This document shows, one piece after another, positions 9,643-17,580 of a stretch of DNA of 18,794 nucleotides; the first letter of the stretch is position 1, and the number at the start of each line of letters is the position of its first letter. The notes under the pieces are model-generated. The model saw only the letters and a list, made by a program, of their open reading frames with translations. It did not search any database and was not told the DNA's origin. The stretch is from UBA1413 sp964395045 (GTDB lineage Bacteria > Bacteroidota > Bacteroidia > Bacteroidales > Prolixibacteraceae). The stretch spans positions 1-18,794 of the forward strand of contig CAYNBE010000046.1 in the NCBI GenBank assembly GCA_964395045.1. Direction: 5' to 3'. Both the position numbers and the translations under genes were made by a program.

Positions 9643-11565
9643 ATGAAGGTATTAAAAGTAAAACTGAAGGTCTTGGCCACCGTGTGGATGGTCCTGTCTG
9701 TTCTGACTTCAAGTGGATTCACCAATTTCATCACCAGGGAAGGCGATCAGCTAAAAGATGGCAACAGGGTCTTCAGGTTTATTTCCGTGAATACCCCAAA
9801 CATCAACGGGCATTACGACGGTTACAAAAACACCAATCCCGGAAGCGGATACATTTATGACCCCATAGAGCTATCTTTCGAAATGGAAGCCTATTTTAAA
9901 GATATGGTTCAGATGGGAGTAACCGTTATCCGCAACTGGGGTATCACCGTGGAAGACGGAACCGGTGAGTTCGAGGCATTGGTCACAGGTCCCGGGACCT
10001 ATAACGAAACAGCATTCAGACGGATTGATAAAATGCTGGAATTGTGCAACAGGTACGGCATAAGGGTCATCCTTTGTCTGGTAAAAGAAAACAAGTTCTG
10101 GGGTTCAACCGTATCATTCGCCAAATTATACGGCGGGGGCGATTATTACGAAGATCCTGTAGTTAAAGATGGGTTTAAACGACTGCTCATGGCTATGGCA
10201 ACCCGGAAAAATCATTTCACCGGGATAGAATACCGGAACGACAAGGCTATCCTGGCCTGGGAGTTCGGCAATGAAGTTCCCAACAGCAAAGGGGTCTGGA
10301 TTGAAGAAATGGCTGATTATCTTAAGAATATCGACCCCAACCATTTGATAGCTGATCCGAGGCGTGCAAATGGGATTCAGCAAATGAAAGAAATTGTGGA
10401 TGATGTGGTTGAAAACTGCCCAAAAATAGATATAGTGAAAACCCGACAGTACCCGAACTACCGGAACAGCGTTGCCGAGCTGTGGGACGAGTGCAAAGGC
10501 AAGCGGCCGATGATTATCGACGAATTTCAGCGGATTGATGGTTTCAGGGAGATACTAGAAGAGATTTGCAGTACAGGAACCAGCGGAGGTTTGTTATGGA
10601 GCCTGATGAAACCACAGTATAACGGCGGAATTGGCGGACATGCGCTTTTTCACGCTTACTCCTGGGGTGGCAGCCGGTGGCCGGGATTCGGCAGCGGCGA
10701 ATATTTCAATGAAAGGAATAACCTTATGCTCATCAGGGAATATGGCTATAAAATCAGAGGACTCAAAACGCCTCCATTGCCCGCCCCGACCGATGCTCCC
10801 TATCTTTATGAAAGCCTGCGGAGCGACGCAGCTGCATTAAAATGGAGATGTTCACCAGGGGCAAGGTATTATATTGTGGAAAGAGCGATCTCACCAGACG
10901 GCCCTTGGGAAAATATCAGCGGCGACTTCGACATTGGTTTTAGCCTTTATTTTTATCCAATGTTCAGCGACTCAGGGGCTGTCCCCGGCAAAGCCTATTA
11001 TTACCGCGTGACCGGGAAAAATGAGTCTGGCCTTTCAGCTCCTTCCAATATAATCGGTCCGGTAACCGTCAACACCAAGATGGTAATGGATAACCTCAGT
11101 GACTTTACCCTGACGTATTCGGAATCGCCCAACCTTCAGATCAGCTCTGAAACCTGGCCAAGGCTGAGGCAGACCGAAGAAGAACTTTTCCAGGCCGAAA
11201 GGATACCCGGAAGCGGACCGGGTGAAATGGTCTATAAAGCCGGCGCCATCAATTGGATTGAAATCATTTCATTTTGCGACACAGCAGAAAATGTTGGCAT
11301 TCAATATTCTACCGATGGCAATTCCTGGCAAAATCTTCCGAAAGGGGCGATGATAAAAATTTTCAGAGAAGGATATCCCAGCCAAATTTCCGGGGATAAG
11401 GACAATCCTATGGATAAATATACTTACGAAGTGCCGTCGTTTCCCCATGGGACCGTAGCTGTGAAAATCCTGACCGGAAATGCCGGGGCCAATAACACCT
11501 ATCCTTGGATTGGACGGGTGCACCTCGGATTTTCCGGGGAACTGGATACTACAGAAAAGAAATGA
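9643..11565 (+). CDS. Secreted GH5-like beta-mannanase-type hydrolase with fibronectin-III-like domain
   Basis: Likely endo-acting beta-glycanase. The 640-residue product begins with a Sec-type signal (hydrophobic run to about residue 24). The TIM barrel (about 28-375) shows an early T-V-I-R-N-W-G, acid/base E211 in A-W-E-F-G-N-E-V-P and nucleophile candidate E294 in M-I-I-D-E-F. W-E-x-x-N-E-x-P and the early R-N-W-G resemble GH5 beta-mannanases (subfamily 7 type). Residues about 377-475 form a fibronectin-III-like module (P-P-L-P-A-P-T-D-A-P linker, then W.CSPGARYYIVERA and YYYRVTGKNESGLSAPS). About 480-640 is a further beta-rich region, possibly carbohydrate-binding or packed on the catalytic domain. 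The next gene starts 25 bp downstream. GH5-like is well supported; mannan specificity is inferred from motif resemblance and the nearby beta-mannosidase-like GH2. Confidence 0.82.
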   Translation: MKVLKVKLKVLATVWMVLSVLTSSGFTNFITREGDQLKDGNRVFRFISVNTPNINGHYDGYKNTNPGSGYIYDPIELSFEMEAYFKDMVQMGVTVIRNWGITVEDGTGEFEALVTGPGTYNETAFRRIDKMLELCNRYGIRVILCLVKENKFWGSTVSFAKLYGGGDYYEDPVVKDGFKRLLMAMATRKNHFTGIEYRNDKAILAWEFGNEVPNSKGVWIEEMADYLKNIDPNHLIADPRRANGIQQMKEIVDDVVENCPKIDIVKTRQYPNYRNSVAELWDECKGKRPMIIDEFQRIDGFREILEEICSTGTSGGLLWSLMKPQYNGGIGGHALFHAYSWGGSRWPGFGSGEYFNERNNLMLIREYGYKIRGLKTPPLPAPTDAPYLYESLRSDAAALKWRCSPGARYYIVERAISPDGPWENISGDFDIGFSLYFYPMFSDSGAVPGKAYYYRVTGKNESGLSAPSNIIGPVTVNTKMVMDNLSDFTLTYSESPNLQISSETWPRLRQTEEELFQAERIPGSGPGEMVYKAGAINWIEIISFCDTAENVGIQYSTDGNSWQNLPKGAMIKIFREGYPSQISGDKDNPMDKYTYEVPSFPHGTVAVKILTGNAGANNTYPWIGRVHLGFSGELDTTEKK

Positions 11566-11590
11566 ATAGAATTTTTTAATCCATAAATAA

Positions 11591-13135
11591 ATGACTATGA
11601 ACCGATTACTTTTTTTTCTTATCATTTCTTCAGTGTTTATAAGCTACTCAGAAGCCCAGGCACCTGTTCACTCGGCTACCGGAAAAGGAAGCAGCAACCT
11701 GAATAAGAATGTAATGAGTGAAGCCTACTGGAAACTTTGGAATCCTGAAGTTCAGTCCAGAATTGACAGGGATATCGAACAGAACCGCAAAGCCGATGCG
11801 CTCTGCATATTAAAAGGAGTGCCGAAAGGTACAGAAGTGAAAGTAGAGCAACTTTCACATGATTTCATCTTTGGCGCCCACATTTTCAATTTTAACCAGC
11901 TGGGAACGAAAGAACGGAACCAGAAATATAAAGATTTGTACGGAACGCTGTTCAATTCGGCTACAATTGCTTTTTACTGGAAGAAATTTGAAATGCAGCC
12001 CAACCGGCCCCGTTTCAGGGAGGAATACTGGGATACTGAAGAATACTGGAACAACGTAAAAGAACCGAAAGAAGAACCCCACTGGCGTCGTCCATCGACC
12101 GATCAGGTGGTTGCCTTCTGTGAAAGCAAAGGTATTCGTTTACACGGACATACCCTTATCTGGGGCAACCGCAAATGGCAACACCCAGAATGGATTTTTG
12201 ACCAGTATTGTCCAGCCGGTGAAAAAGAAAAATTGAACGAACTTACCAAAGAGGAGATTGAAAAGCTTTCTCCCGCGCAGGTTGCAGAGCTGGCACCCGT
12301 TTATTTCCGGGAGATGAAACGGCTCTTCGAAAAACGGGTAGCTGAAATTGCCGGCTATTACGGTGACCGTCTGCATAGCTGGGATGTGGTTAATGAAAGC
12401 GCTGTTGATTTTCACGGGAACAGTGTTACCGGCGATGTAGCATGCAAAAGTTCATATGGACTGATGCCCGGAGATTATACCTACCACACTTTTAAAACAG
12501 CCGATCGTGTATTCCCGAAAAATGTTGCACTGAATATCAACGATTATGCCAACAATGAGAACTACGCCAACCAGGTGAAAGATTTGCTGGCACATGGTTG
12601 CCGCATTGATATCATGGGTTCACAGATGCATCTGTTCAATCCACAGCAGTGCCTCGATATTGCTGAAGGAAAACTCATTGAAAGTCCCGATCAGGTATGG
12701 AAAAAGATGGAAATCTTATCAAAGGCAGGTTTACCGATCCATTTAAGTGAAATTACCATTACCTCTCCGGGGAATGATGAACGCGGGCAGCAGATTCAGG
12801 CGATCATTGCCAGGAACCTGTACAGGTTATGGTTCAGCATCAAACCCATGATGGGGATTACCTGGGGGAATGTGGTAGACGACTGTGGGGCACCCGGAGA
12901 ACCCACCATTTCTGGGCTTTTTACCCGCAACATGGAACCCAAACCTTCCTTTTTTGCGCTGGACCAGCTCATTAATCATGAATGGAAAACCAAGGCGACC
13001 CTGAAAACTGATCAGAATGGTGCACTTAAATTCCGCGGATTTAAAGGCAAGTACCGCCTGAGCTGGAAAGACCAGTCCGGTAAAATCCGGCAGGCTGAGT
13101 TTTATCTGAAACAGGATGGCGACGGACCGAAATAG
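11591..13135 (+). CDS. Secreted GH10-family protein 1, with atypical active-site surroundings
   Basis: Probable retaining endo-beta-glycanase of family GH10. The 514-residue product has a signal peptide (1-22, ending S-E-A before Q23) and an N-terminal module of about 70 residues (V-M-S-E-A-Y-W-K-L-W-N-P to H-D-F-I-F-G-A). The GH10 barrel has G-H-T-L-I-W, acid/base E269 in W-D-V-V-N-E-S, the S-Q-M-H motif and nucleophile E387 in H-L-S-E-I-T-I. A conserved tail (about 465-514) contains F-R-G-F-K-G-K-Y and ends Q-D-G-D-G. Compared with xylanases, W-H-x-Q is replaced by W-G-N-R, the T-E-L-D core reads S-E-I-T, and the second aromatic-platform Trp region reads D-D-C-G-A-P. Specificity may therefore differ from xylanase. 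Relative to its paralogue downstream it carries a charged insert (about 220-255) before the acid/base strand. Start could be ATG 11591 or 11597; both keep the signal peptide. Confidence 0.88.
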   Translation: MTMNRLLFFLIISSVFISYSEAQAPVHSATGKGSSNLNKNVMSEAYWKLWNPEVQSRIDRDIEQNRKADALCILKGVPKGTEVKVEQLSHDFIFGAHIFNFNQLGTKERNQKYKDLYGTLFNSATIAFYWKKFEMQPNRPRFREEYWDTEEYWNNVKEPKEEPHWRRPSTDQVVAFCESKGIRLHGHTLIWGNRKWQHPEWIFDQYCPAGEKEKLNELTKEEIEKLSPAQVAELAPVYFREMKRLFEKRVAEIAGYYGDRLHSWDVVNESAVDFHGNSVTGDVACKSSYGLMPGDYTYHTFKTADRVFPKNVALNINDYANNENYANQVKDLLAHGCRIDIMGSQMHLFNPQQCLDIAEGKLIESPDQVWKKMEILSKAGLPIHLSEITITSPGNDERGQQIQAIIARNLYRLWFSIKPMMGITWGNVVDDCGAPGEPTISGLFTRNMEPKPSFFALDQLINHEWKTKATLKTDQNGALKFRGFKGKYRLSWKDQSGKIRQAEFYLKQDGDGPK

Positions 13136-13369
13136 ACTGTGATAATCCCGGGATAAAGTCTTTACCATGACATTACAGGATTAATAATTACTTTCGACGT
13201 ACTTCAATACATCACAAAAATGATAAATTCAATCCCGTCAAGTACAAAAGGAATTAATCAGACTTACTCACCTTTTCCATCCCTTCATAAAAAGGGGGTG
13301 AATGTAAAGATGAATATTTCAGTGAACAAAAAATAAGGAAAAAATAAGTTAAAGAAGAGAGAGACTGAG

Positions 13370-14742
13370 ATGAACCGAAAACCATTCTATATTCTGGTAT
13401 TTGCATTGTGCTGTTATCAGCTTACGGCGCAGGATTCCCGGACAACAGGCAAAAAGCAACAGACAGAGATCATCGGACAGGAGAATTCCGTTATGAGTGA
13501 AGCATACCTGAAATTCTGGAATCCGGAAGTACAGGCAAAGATCGACCGTGACATAGATAAAAACCGGAAAGCAGATGCCATCTGTATCCTTAAAAGCGTA
13601 AAGAAAGGAACCCTGGTAAAAGTAGAACAGACTGGACATCAATTTCTATTCGGAGGAAACATCTTCCTGTTCGGAGATTTGAAAACACCCGAAAAAAACA
13701 GAAAGTACGAAGAAACATTCGGTGTTCTTTTCAATGCTGCAACAGTCCCGTTTTACTGGAAAACCCTGGAGCCGGAAAAAGGTAAGCCCAGGTTTGAAGC
13801 CGGCAGCGCTTATGAATACCGGCGTCCCGCACCCGATCCGGTAGTGGCTTTCTGCGAGTCCAAAGGGATAAACATGAATGGTCACGCGATCATTTATGGG
13901 ATGAGGAGATGGGGTCATCCCGAGTGGATGCCTGAGGACCGTAAGGAGATGGNNNNNNNNNNTTCGAAGCACATGTTCGTCAGTTAGCAGAAAGGTATAA
14001 AGACCGGGTCCAGCGCTGGGATGTGGTGAATGAATCGATCGACCAGGCCAACCGGGGGATCATGCCGGATGATTATACCTTTAAAACCTTTTCGTGGGCG
14101 ATGAAATATTTTCCTGCGTCGGTTCAGTTCAATATCAACGATTGTGATATTCACTGGGGTCCCTCCAAACGGTATGTCGAGATCATCCGGGATCTGATCG
14201 CCAGAGGCATCCGAATCAATAATGTAGGTATACAGATGCATATTTTCAATCCGGAGGAAACCCGGAAAATAGCCGAAGGAGCAGATATTCTTACACCGGC
14301 AAAGAATTATGCTGTACTCGATTGCCTGCTCGAAACCGAACGACCGGTTCATATCAGTGAAGTAACCATTTCAGCTCCTGATGAATCGGAAAACGGAATG
14401 AAAATTCAGGCTGAAGTGACCCGAAACCTTTATCGGCTCTGGTTCAGTTATTCCACAGTGATAGGAATTACTTGGTGGAATGTGGTGGATGGGGGCGCTG
14501 CACCGGGTGAGCCTTCCATTTCAGGGTTGTATGACAAGGAACTTCAACCCAAACCGGCCTACTATGTCCTGGATGAGCTTTTCAATCACGAATGGAAAAC
14601 AAATCTGACTCTAAAGCCCGATCCGGACGGAACAATCAGGTTCAGGGGATTTAAAGGAAGCTATAAGGTTATCTGGAAGGATAAGGCTGGTAAACTGCAA
14701 CAGGCTGAATTCAACCTGAAACAGGACGGGGATGGTTTCTGA
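13370..14742 (+). CDS. Secreted GH10-family protein 2, paralogue of the preceding gene, interrupted by an assembly gap
   Basis: Second GH10-type protein, clearly related to the gene 234 bp upstream: same N-terminal module (V-M-S-E-A-Y-L-K-F-W-N-P), barrel and tail (F-R-G-F-K-G-S-Y...Q-D-G-D-G). Signal peptide 1-20, ending L-T-A before Q21. The first part runs 13370-13952. After the 10 Ns the sequence continues from 13963 in another frame with F-E-A-H-V-R-Q-L-A-E-R-Y, then acid/base Glu (codon 14032-14034) in W-D-V-V-N-E-S and nucleophile Glu (codon 14359-14361) in H-I-S-E-V-T-I. The frame change coincides exactly with the gap, so it most likely reflects an arbitrary gap length, not a mutation; a true gap of 8, 11, 14... 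nt would restore one frame. Xylanase W-H-x-Q is replaced by Y-G-M-R and T-E-L-D by S-E-V-T. Purine-rich AGAAGAGAGAGA precedes the ATG. Confidence 0.85.
13953..13962. other. Scaffold gap (10 Ns) inside the second GH10 gene
   Basis: Ten consecutive Ns lie between the P-E-D-R-K-E-M and F-E-A-H-V segments. Ten is a common placeholder length, so the real missing length is unknown. The paralogue has about 36 more residues over the equivalent interval, so the missing DNA could range from about 8 nt to roughly 110 nt. Confidence 0.98.
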
Positions 14743-14872
14743 CGGACCAGCAAAATTAAAAGCCGGCTGTTATTCTTTTTGTCGGGAACATCAGAAGGCA
14801 GGATATGAAATTGCGTAAAATTCTTTCAGAGATAATTTGAAATCCAGTCATTGACTCTAGTCTTCAGAATCC

Positions 14873-16297
14873 ATGAAAAAGATCATCACCGGAATATTTA
14901 TGTTTCTGGCATATTATACAATTTATTGCCAACAAACTTCATCAGCTTTGTCCTTTAACAAACCATCAACCAAAACAGCACCTTCCTGGGTGGAAAAGGG
15001 CATCATCTATCAGGTACAGCCCCGGGCTTTCACCCCTGAAGGAACATTAAAGGCAGCTACTGCAAAACTCCGGGAGGTAAAAGAAGTGGGGGTGACCATT
15101 GTCTATTTGTGCCCGGTCTTTGTGGCAGACAGTGACACCAACCGGGGACACTGGAGCCGCAGGCAAATTGCCTCAGGGATGAACAATCCCAGAAACCCTT
15201 ACAGAATCAGAGATTACTACCATGTGGATCCTGAATATGGAACCGATAACGATCTGAAAGTATTCATTGAGGAATTGCACCGGCTTGGCTTAAGGGTATT
15301 GCTTGACATGGTTTATCTTCATTGCGGGCCAACAGCTGTTTTCATTAACGATCATCCCGATTTTATCAAAAGAGATAAAAGCGGACGTTCTGTGAATGCC
15401 TCCTGGAATTTTCCCGCCCTCAATTTTGACAATCCGGAACTTCGGGAGTATTTATGGAAAAACATGGAATATTGGGTGAATGAATTTGGCACTGATGGTT
15501 TCCGGTGTGATGTGGCTGATGGCATTCCGCTTGACTTCTGGGAAACTGCCCGGGAGAGGCTGGAAAAGATCCGTCCCGATATTGGAATGTTGTCAGAAGG
15601 AGAAAGAGCCCTAGACCAGATCAAAGCCTTTGATATCAATTATTCATTTACCTGGTTCAATCAGGTCAGATCGGTTTTTGAAGGAAAGAAAACGGCAGCC
15701 GATTTAAGAAAAACATGGGAGGAAATAGCAGGTGCCCGTCCTGCCGGTGCACGATTCATCCGATACATCGATAACCATGACATAGCCAATGATGCTTGGT
15801 ATAACAGAATTGAACGGTCATGGGGATTTTCAGGAGTAAATGCTGCCCTGGTCATGTGTTTTACAATGGATGGTGTCCCGTTTCTGTATAACGGACAGGA
15901 AATTGCCGACACTGCCCGCCACTCGATATTCGGGAAAATGGCTGTGAATTGGGAAGGAGCCAATAGTCTGGCTGGAAAAATGCGATTTGATTTCTGCCGG
16001 TTGCTTTGCCGTTTAAGAAAATCGGAAGCAGCCTTAACAAGTGGTGACTTTCAATGGATCGTTACCGACCAGCCCCGGGCTGTGTTGGCATACCTCCGGA
16101 CTTCGGAAAATGAAAAGGTACTGACAATTATTAATCTGTCAAAGACTCCGCAAAAAGTAAACATCCGCAAATCCGGTTTATCTCAAAATCCCACTTTCAA
16201 ACCACTCATGTCGGACAGAATTATCAGGGGAGATGTTTCACATGGTTTTGAAATAGGAGAATATGGTTATTGGATTGGAAAAGTAGTCCATGAGTGA
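14873..16297 (+). CDS. Secreted GH13-family alpha-glycosidase (alpha-amylase superfamily)
   Basis: Acts on alpha-glucosidic or related alpha linkages by a retaining mechanism. The 474-residue product has a signal peptide (about 1-19) and the GH13 barrel with its catalytic set: region I D145-M-V-Y-L-H150, region II G-F-R-C-D213 (nucleophile), region III M-L-S-E242 (acid/base), and region IV I-D-N-H302-D303 (transition-state stabiliser). A short C-terminal sandwich follows (V-L-A-Y-L-R ... V-L-T-I-I-N-L-S). Region I has Leu where amylases usually have Asn before the His. The protein is compact, with no carbohydrate-binding module and no clear separate calcium-binding domain, so subfamily and substrate remain open. 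It starts 130 bp after the GH10 pair on the same strand and is the last intact gene of the PUL. Family assignment is firm. Confidence 0.88.
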   Translation: MKKIITGIFMFLAYYTIYCQQTSSALSFNKPSTKTAPSWVEKGIIYQVQPRAFTPEGTLKAATAKLREVKEVGVTIVYLCPVFVADSDTNRGHWSRRQIASGMNNPRNPYRIRDYYHVDPEYGTDNDLKVFIEELHRLGLRVLLDMVYLHCGPTAVFINDHPDFIKRDKSGRSVNASWNFPALNFDNPELREYLWKNMEYWVNEFGTDGFRCDVADGIPLDFWETARERLEKIRPDIGMLSEGERALDQIKAFDINYSFTWFNQVRSVFEGKKTAADLRKTWEEIAGARPAGARFIRYIDNHDIANDAWYNRIERSWGFSGVNAALVMCFTMDGVPFLYNGQEIADTARHSIFGKMAVNWEGANSLAGKMRFDFCRLLCRLRKSEAALTSGDFQWIVTDQPRAVLAYLRTSENEKVLTIINLSKTPQKVNIRKSGLSQNPTFKPLMSDRIIRGDVSHGFEIGEYGYWIGKVVHE

Positions 16298-16406
16298 ATA
16301 AATTTCCGGAACAATTTCCACGAAGGTTGAATTATTGTTACATTATTTTCAGTTTTCATTTCACATATTATGATAATCTGATATTTCGGAGCACTGTTCC
16401 GCGTGA

Positions 16407-16876
16407 CTTATCTGTTCAAAGTATCTGTATTTTCTTGCCGGGATTTTGGCTTGCAACAAGTCGGACGAACAGTTGGAAATCACCTTTACAAGCTGGCGGA
16501 TCGACGATGTGGCAGAGATGGACCGGATCAATGCACTGTACACACTGAAACACCCTGATGTCACTATCCGTTTCGATTCGTATGACCCGATGATCTGCGA
16601 TTCAATAAACACGAACCCACGACCTGGGATGAATTTATTGCTGCCTGTGAAAAAATCCATAGCGGAGGGGAAACAGCCATCGTACAGGGGGCTAACGACG
16701 AGTGGATACTCGGCCGGATTGTTTTCAGCAAGCTGGGAGTCTGTTTTTATGGAGGTGAAACGGCCCGGAAAGCGTTGATAGCAGGAACAGCATAACTAAC
16801 CGACAGTAATTTTCTGAATGCTTACAATGCTGTAAACTCCATTAAAAAGTACCAGCTGCGGAGAGTCGGGGAATGA
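16407..16876 (+). pseudogene. Decayed ABC-type sugar solute-binding lipoprotein gene
   Basis: Fragments of an extracellular solute-binding protein of carbohydrate ABC importers. In frame from about 16407 a leader reads K-Y-L-Y-F-L-A-G-I-L-A-C, a lipobox with no start codon and a stop codon just upstream. I-T-F-T-S-W-R-I-D-D-V, then H-P-D-V-T-I-R-F-D-S-Y-D-P follow, typical of the first strands of this family. Around 16600 the reading frame shifts, and from about 16610 it gives E-P-T-T-W-D-E-F-I-A-A-C-E-K-I and A-I-V-Q-G-A-N-D-E-W-I-L-G-R-I. These pieces normally lie tens of residues further apart, so an internal deletion is likely. A TAA at 16793-16795 interrupts before L-T-D-S-N-F-L-N-A-Y, and homology fades near 16860, with the whole C-terminal half absent. 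Four kinds of damage (lost start, deletion with frameshift, internal stop, truncation) make a pseudogene the best reading. It fills most of the 591-bp space between the GH13 and HAD genes; I see nothing else there. Confidence 0.8.
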
Positions 16877-16888
16877 GCCCGCCGGAAT

Positions 16889-17545
16889 TCAATTTGTTAG
16901 CAGTTTGAGGATTGTGGCAATTTCTTTTAGGGAAAAGATAATGATATCGGCTTTGCTTAAATCCTGATTGCCGGAAACCGGATTTTGAAACCCGACACAT
17001 TTCATTCCGGCGTTTTTCGCTGCGGTTACCCCGTTGCATGAATCTTCAATCACAACACATGAACCAGGTTCAATCCCAACCAGGCCGGCGGCTTTCAGAA
17101 ATATTTCAGGATGGGGTTTCCCGTGCTGAATATCATCACCGGTGACAACAGCCTGGAATGATCTCCTGAAGCCGGTTTCGCCGAGAATGAAATCAACCTG
17201 CTCCCGGGGAGAAGAAGTAGCCAGGGCAAGCAGATAGTTGTGATGAACCAATCCCGCTACAAGCTCCGGTGCATAGGGAACCACCCTGATGCTTCCTTTA
17301 TTTTTCAGAAGATCGAGATAAAGGCTCTTTTTCAGCCGTACGATCTCCTGAACGCTGAACTGTAATTGATACTGTTGCACAATACCTGACCATATTGTTT
17401 CATCCGTGGCTCCAACAAGGCTGTTGTGTTGCTCCTGAGAAACAACAATGCCCAACTTTTTAAATATCATTCGTTCGCATTCCTGGTGCAGGGGCTCGCT
17501 GTCGATAATGACCCCGTCCATATCGAAAATGACACATTGCCTCAT
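16889..17545 (-). CDS. HAD-superfamily hydrolase, beta-phosphoglucomutase/phosphatase type
   Basis: Cytoplasmic enzyme acting on a phosphorylated small molecule, most likely a sugar phosphate (phosphatase or beta-phosphoglucomutase-like). The 218-residue product shows all HAD motifs: motif I F-D8-M-D10-G-V near the N terminus, a helical cap, motif II A-T-S-S-P, the motif III Lys in H-G-K-P-H-P-E-I-F, and motif IV V-I-E-D-S-x-N-G. D-S-E-P-L-H and the K-P-x-P-E loop are typical of subfamily IA. I chose ATG at 17545 because the motif I Asp then sits at residue 8 as usual and AGAGG lies just upstream. A TTG at 17584, overlapping the transporter stop codon, would add 13 unconserved residues and is less likely. 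It lies 35 bp behind the MFS gene on the same strand, so both are probably one operon, convergent with the PUL. Confidence 0.88.
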   Translation of the reverse strand: MRQCVIFDMDGVIIDSEPLHQECERMIFKKLGIVVSQEQHNSLVGATDETIWSGIVQQYQLQFSVQEIVRLKKSLYLDLLKNKGSIRVVPYAPELVAGLVHHNYLLALATSSPREQVDFILGETGFRRSFQAVVTGDDIQHGKPHPEIFLKAAGLVGIEPGSCVVIEDSCNGVTAAKNAGMKCVGFQNPVSGNQDLSKADIIIFSLKEIATILKLLTN

Positions 17546-17580
17546 ACCTCTGACCTTTGCTGCAGTCCCTGCTTTTTCTT

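Noticed and set aside
13281..13296. Possible small hairpin (CCCTT...AAGGG) between the two GH10 genes
   Set aside because: Only five base pairs and no T-tract follow; not enough for a terminator. A TACTTTCG at 13189-13196 is also only a partial promoter match, so it was not listed.
14023..14742. Separate 239-residue gene after the N gap
   Set aside because: Its first codon is inside the conserved W-D-V-V-N-E-S motif, and the reading frame extends without a stop back to the gap with homology to the paralogue. It is the second half of one GH10 gene.
11591..14742. Calling the locus a xylan PUL because of the two GH10 proteins
   Set aside because: Xylan accessory enzymes are absent and the GH10 subsite residues deviate from xylanases, so family membership alone does not support the substrate.
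14761..14768. AGCCGGCT palindrome followed by T-rich sequence after the second GH10 gene
   Set aside because: An 8-bp palindrome cannot form a hairpin with a workable loop, so it is not a credible terminator.
16294..16548. Open frame of 84 codons overlapping the GH13 stop codon
   Set aside because: No conserved motif, and it runs out of frame through the recognisable solute-binding-protein remnant.
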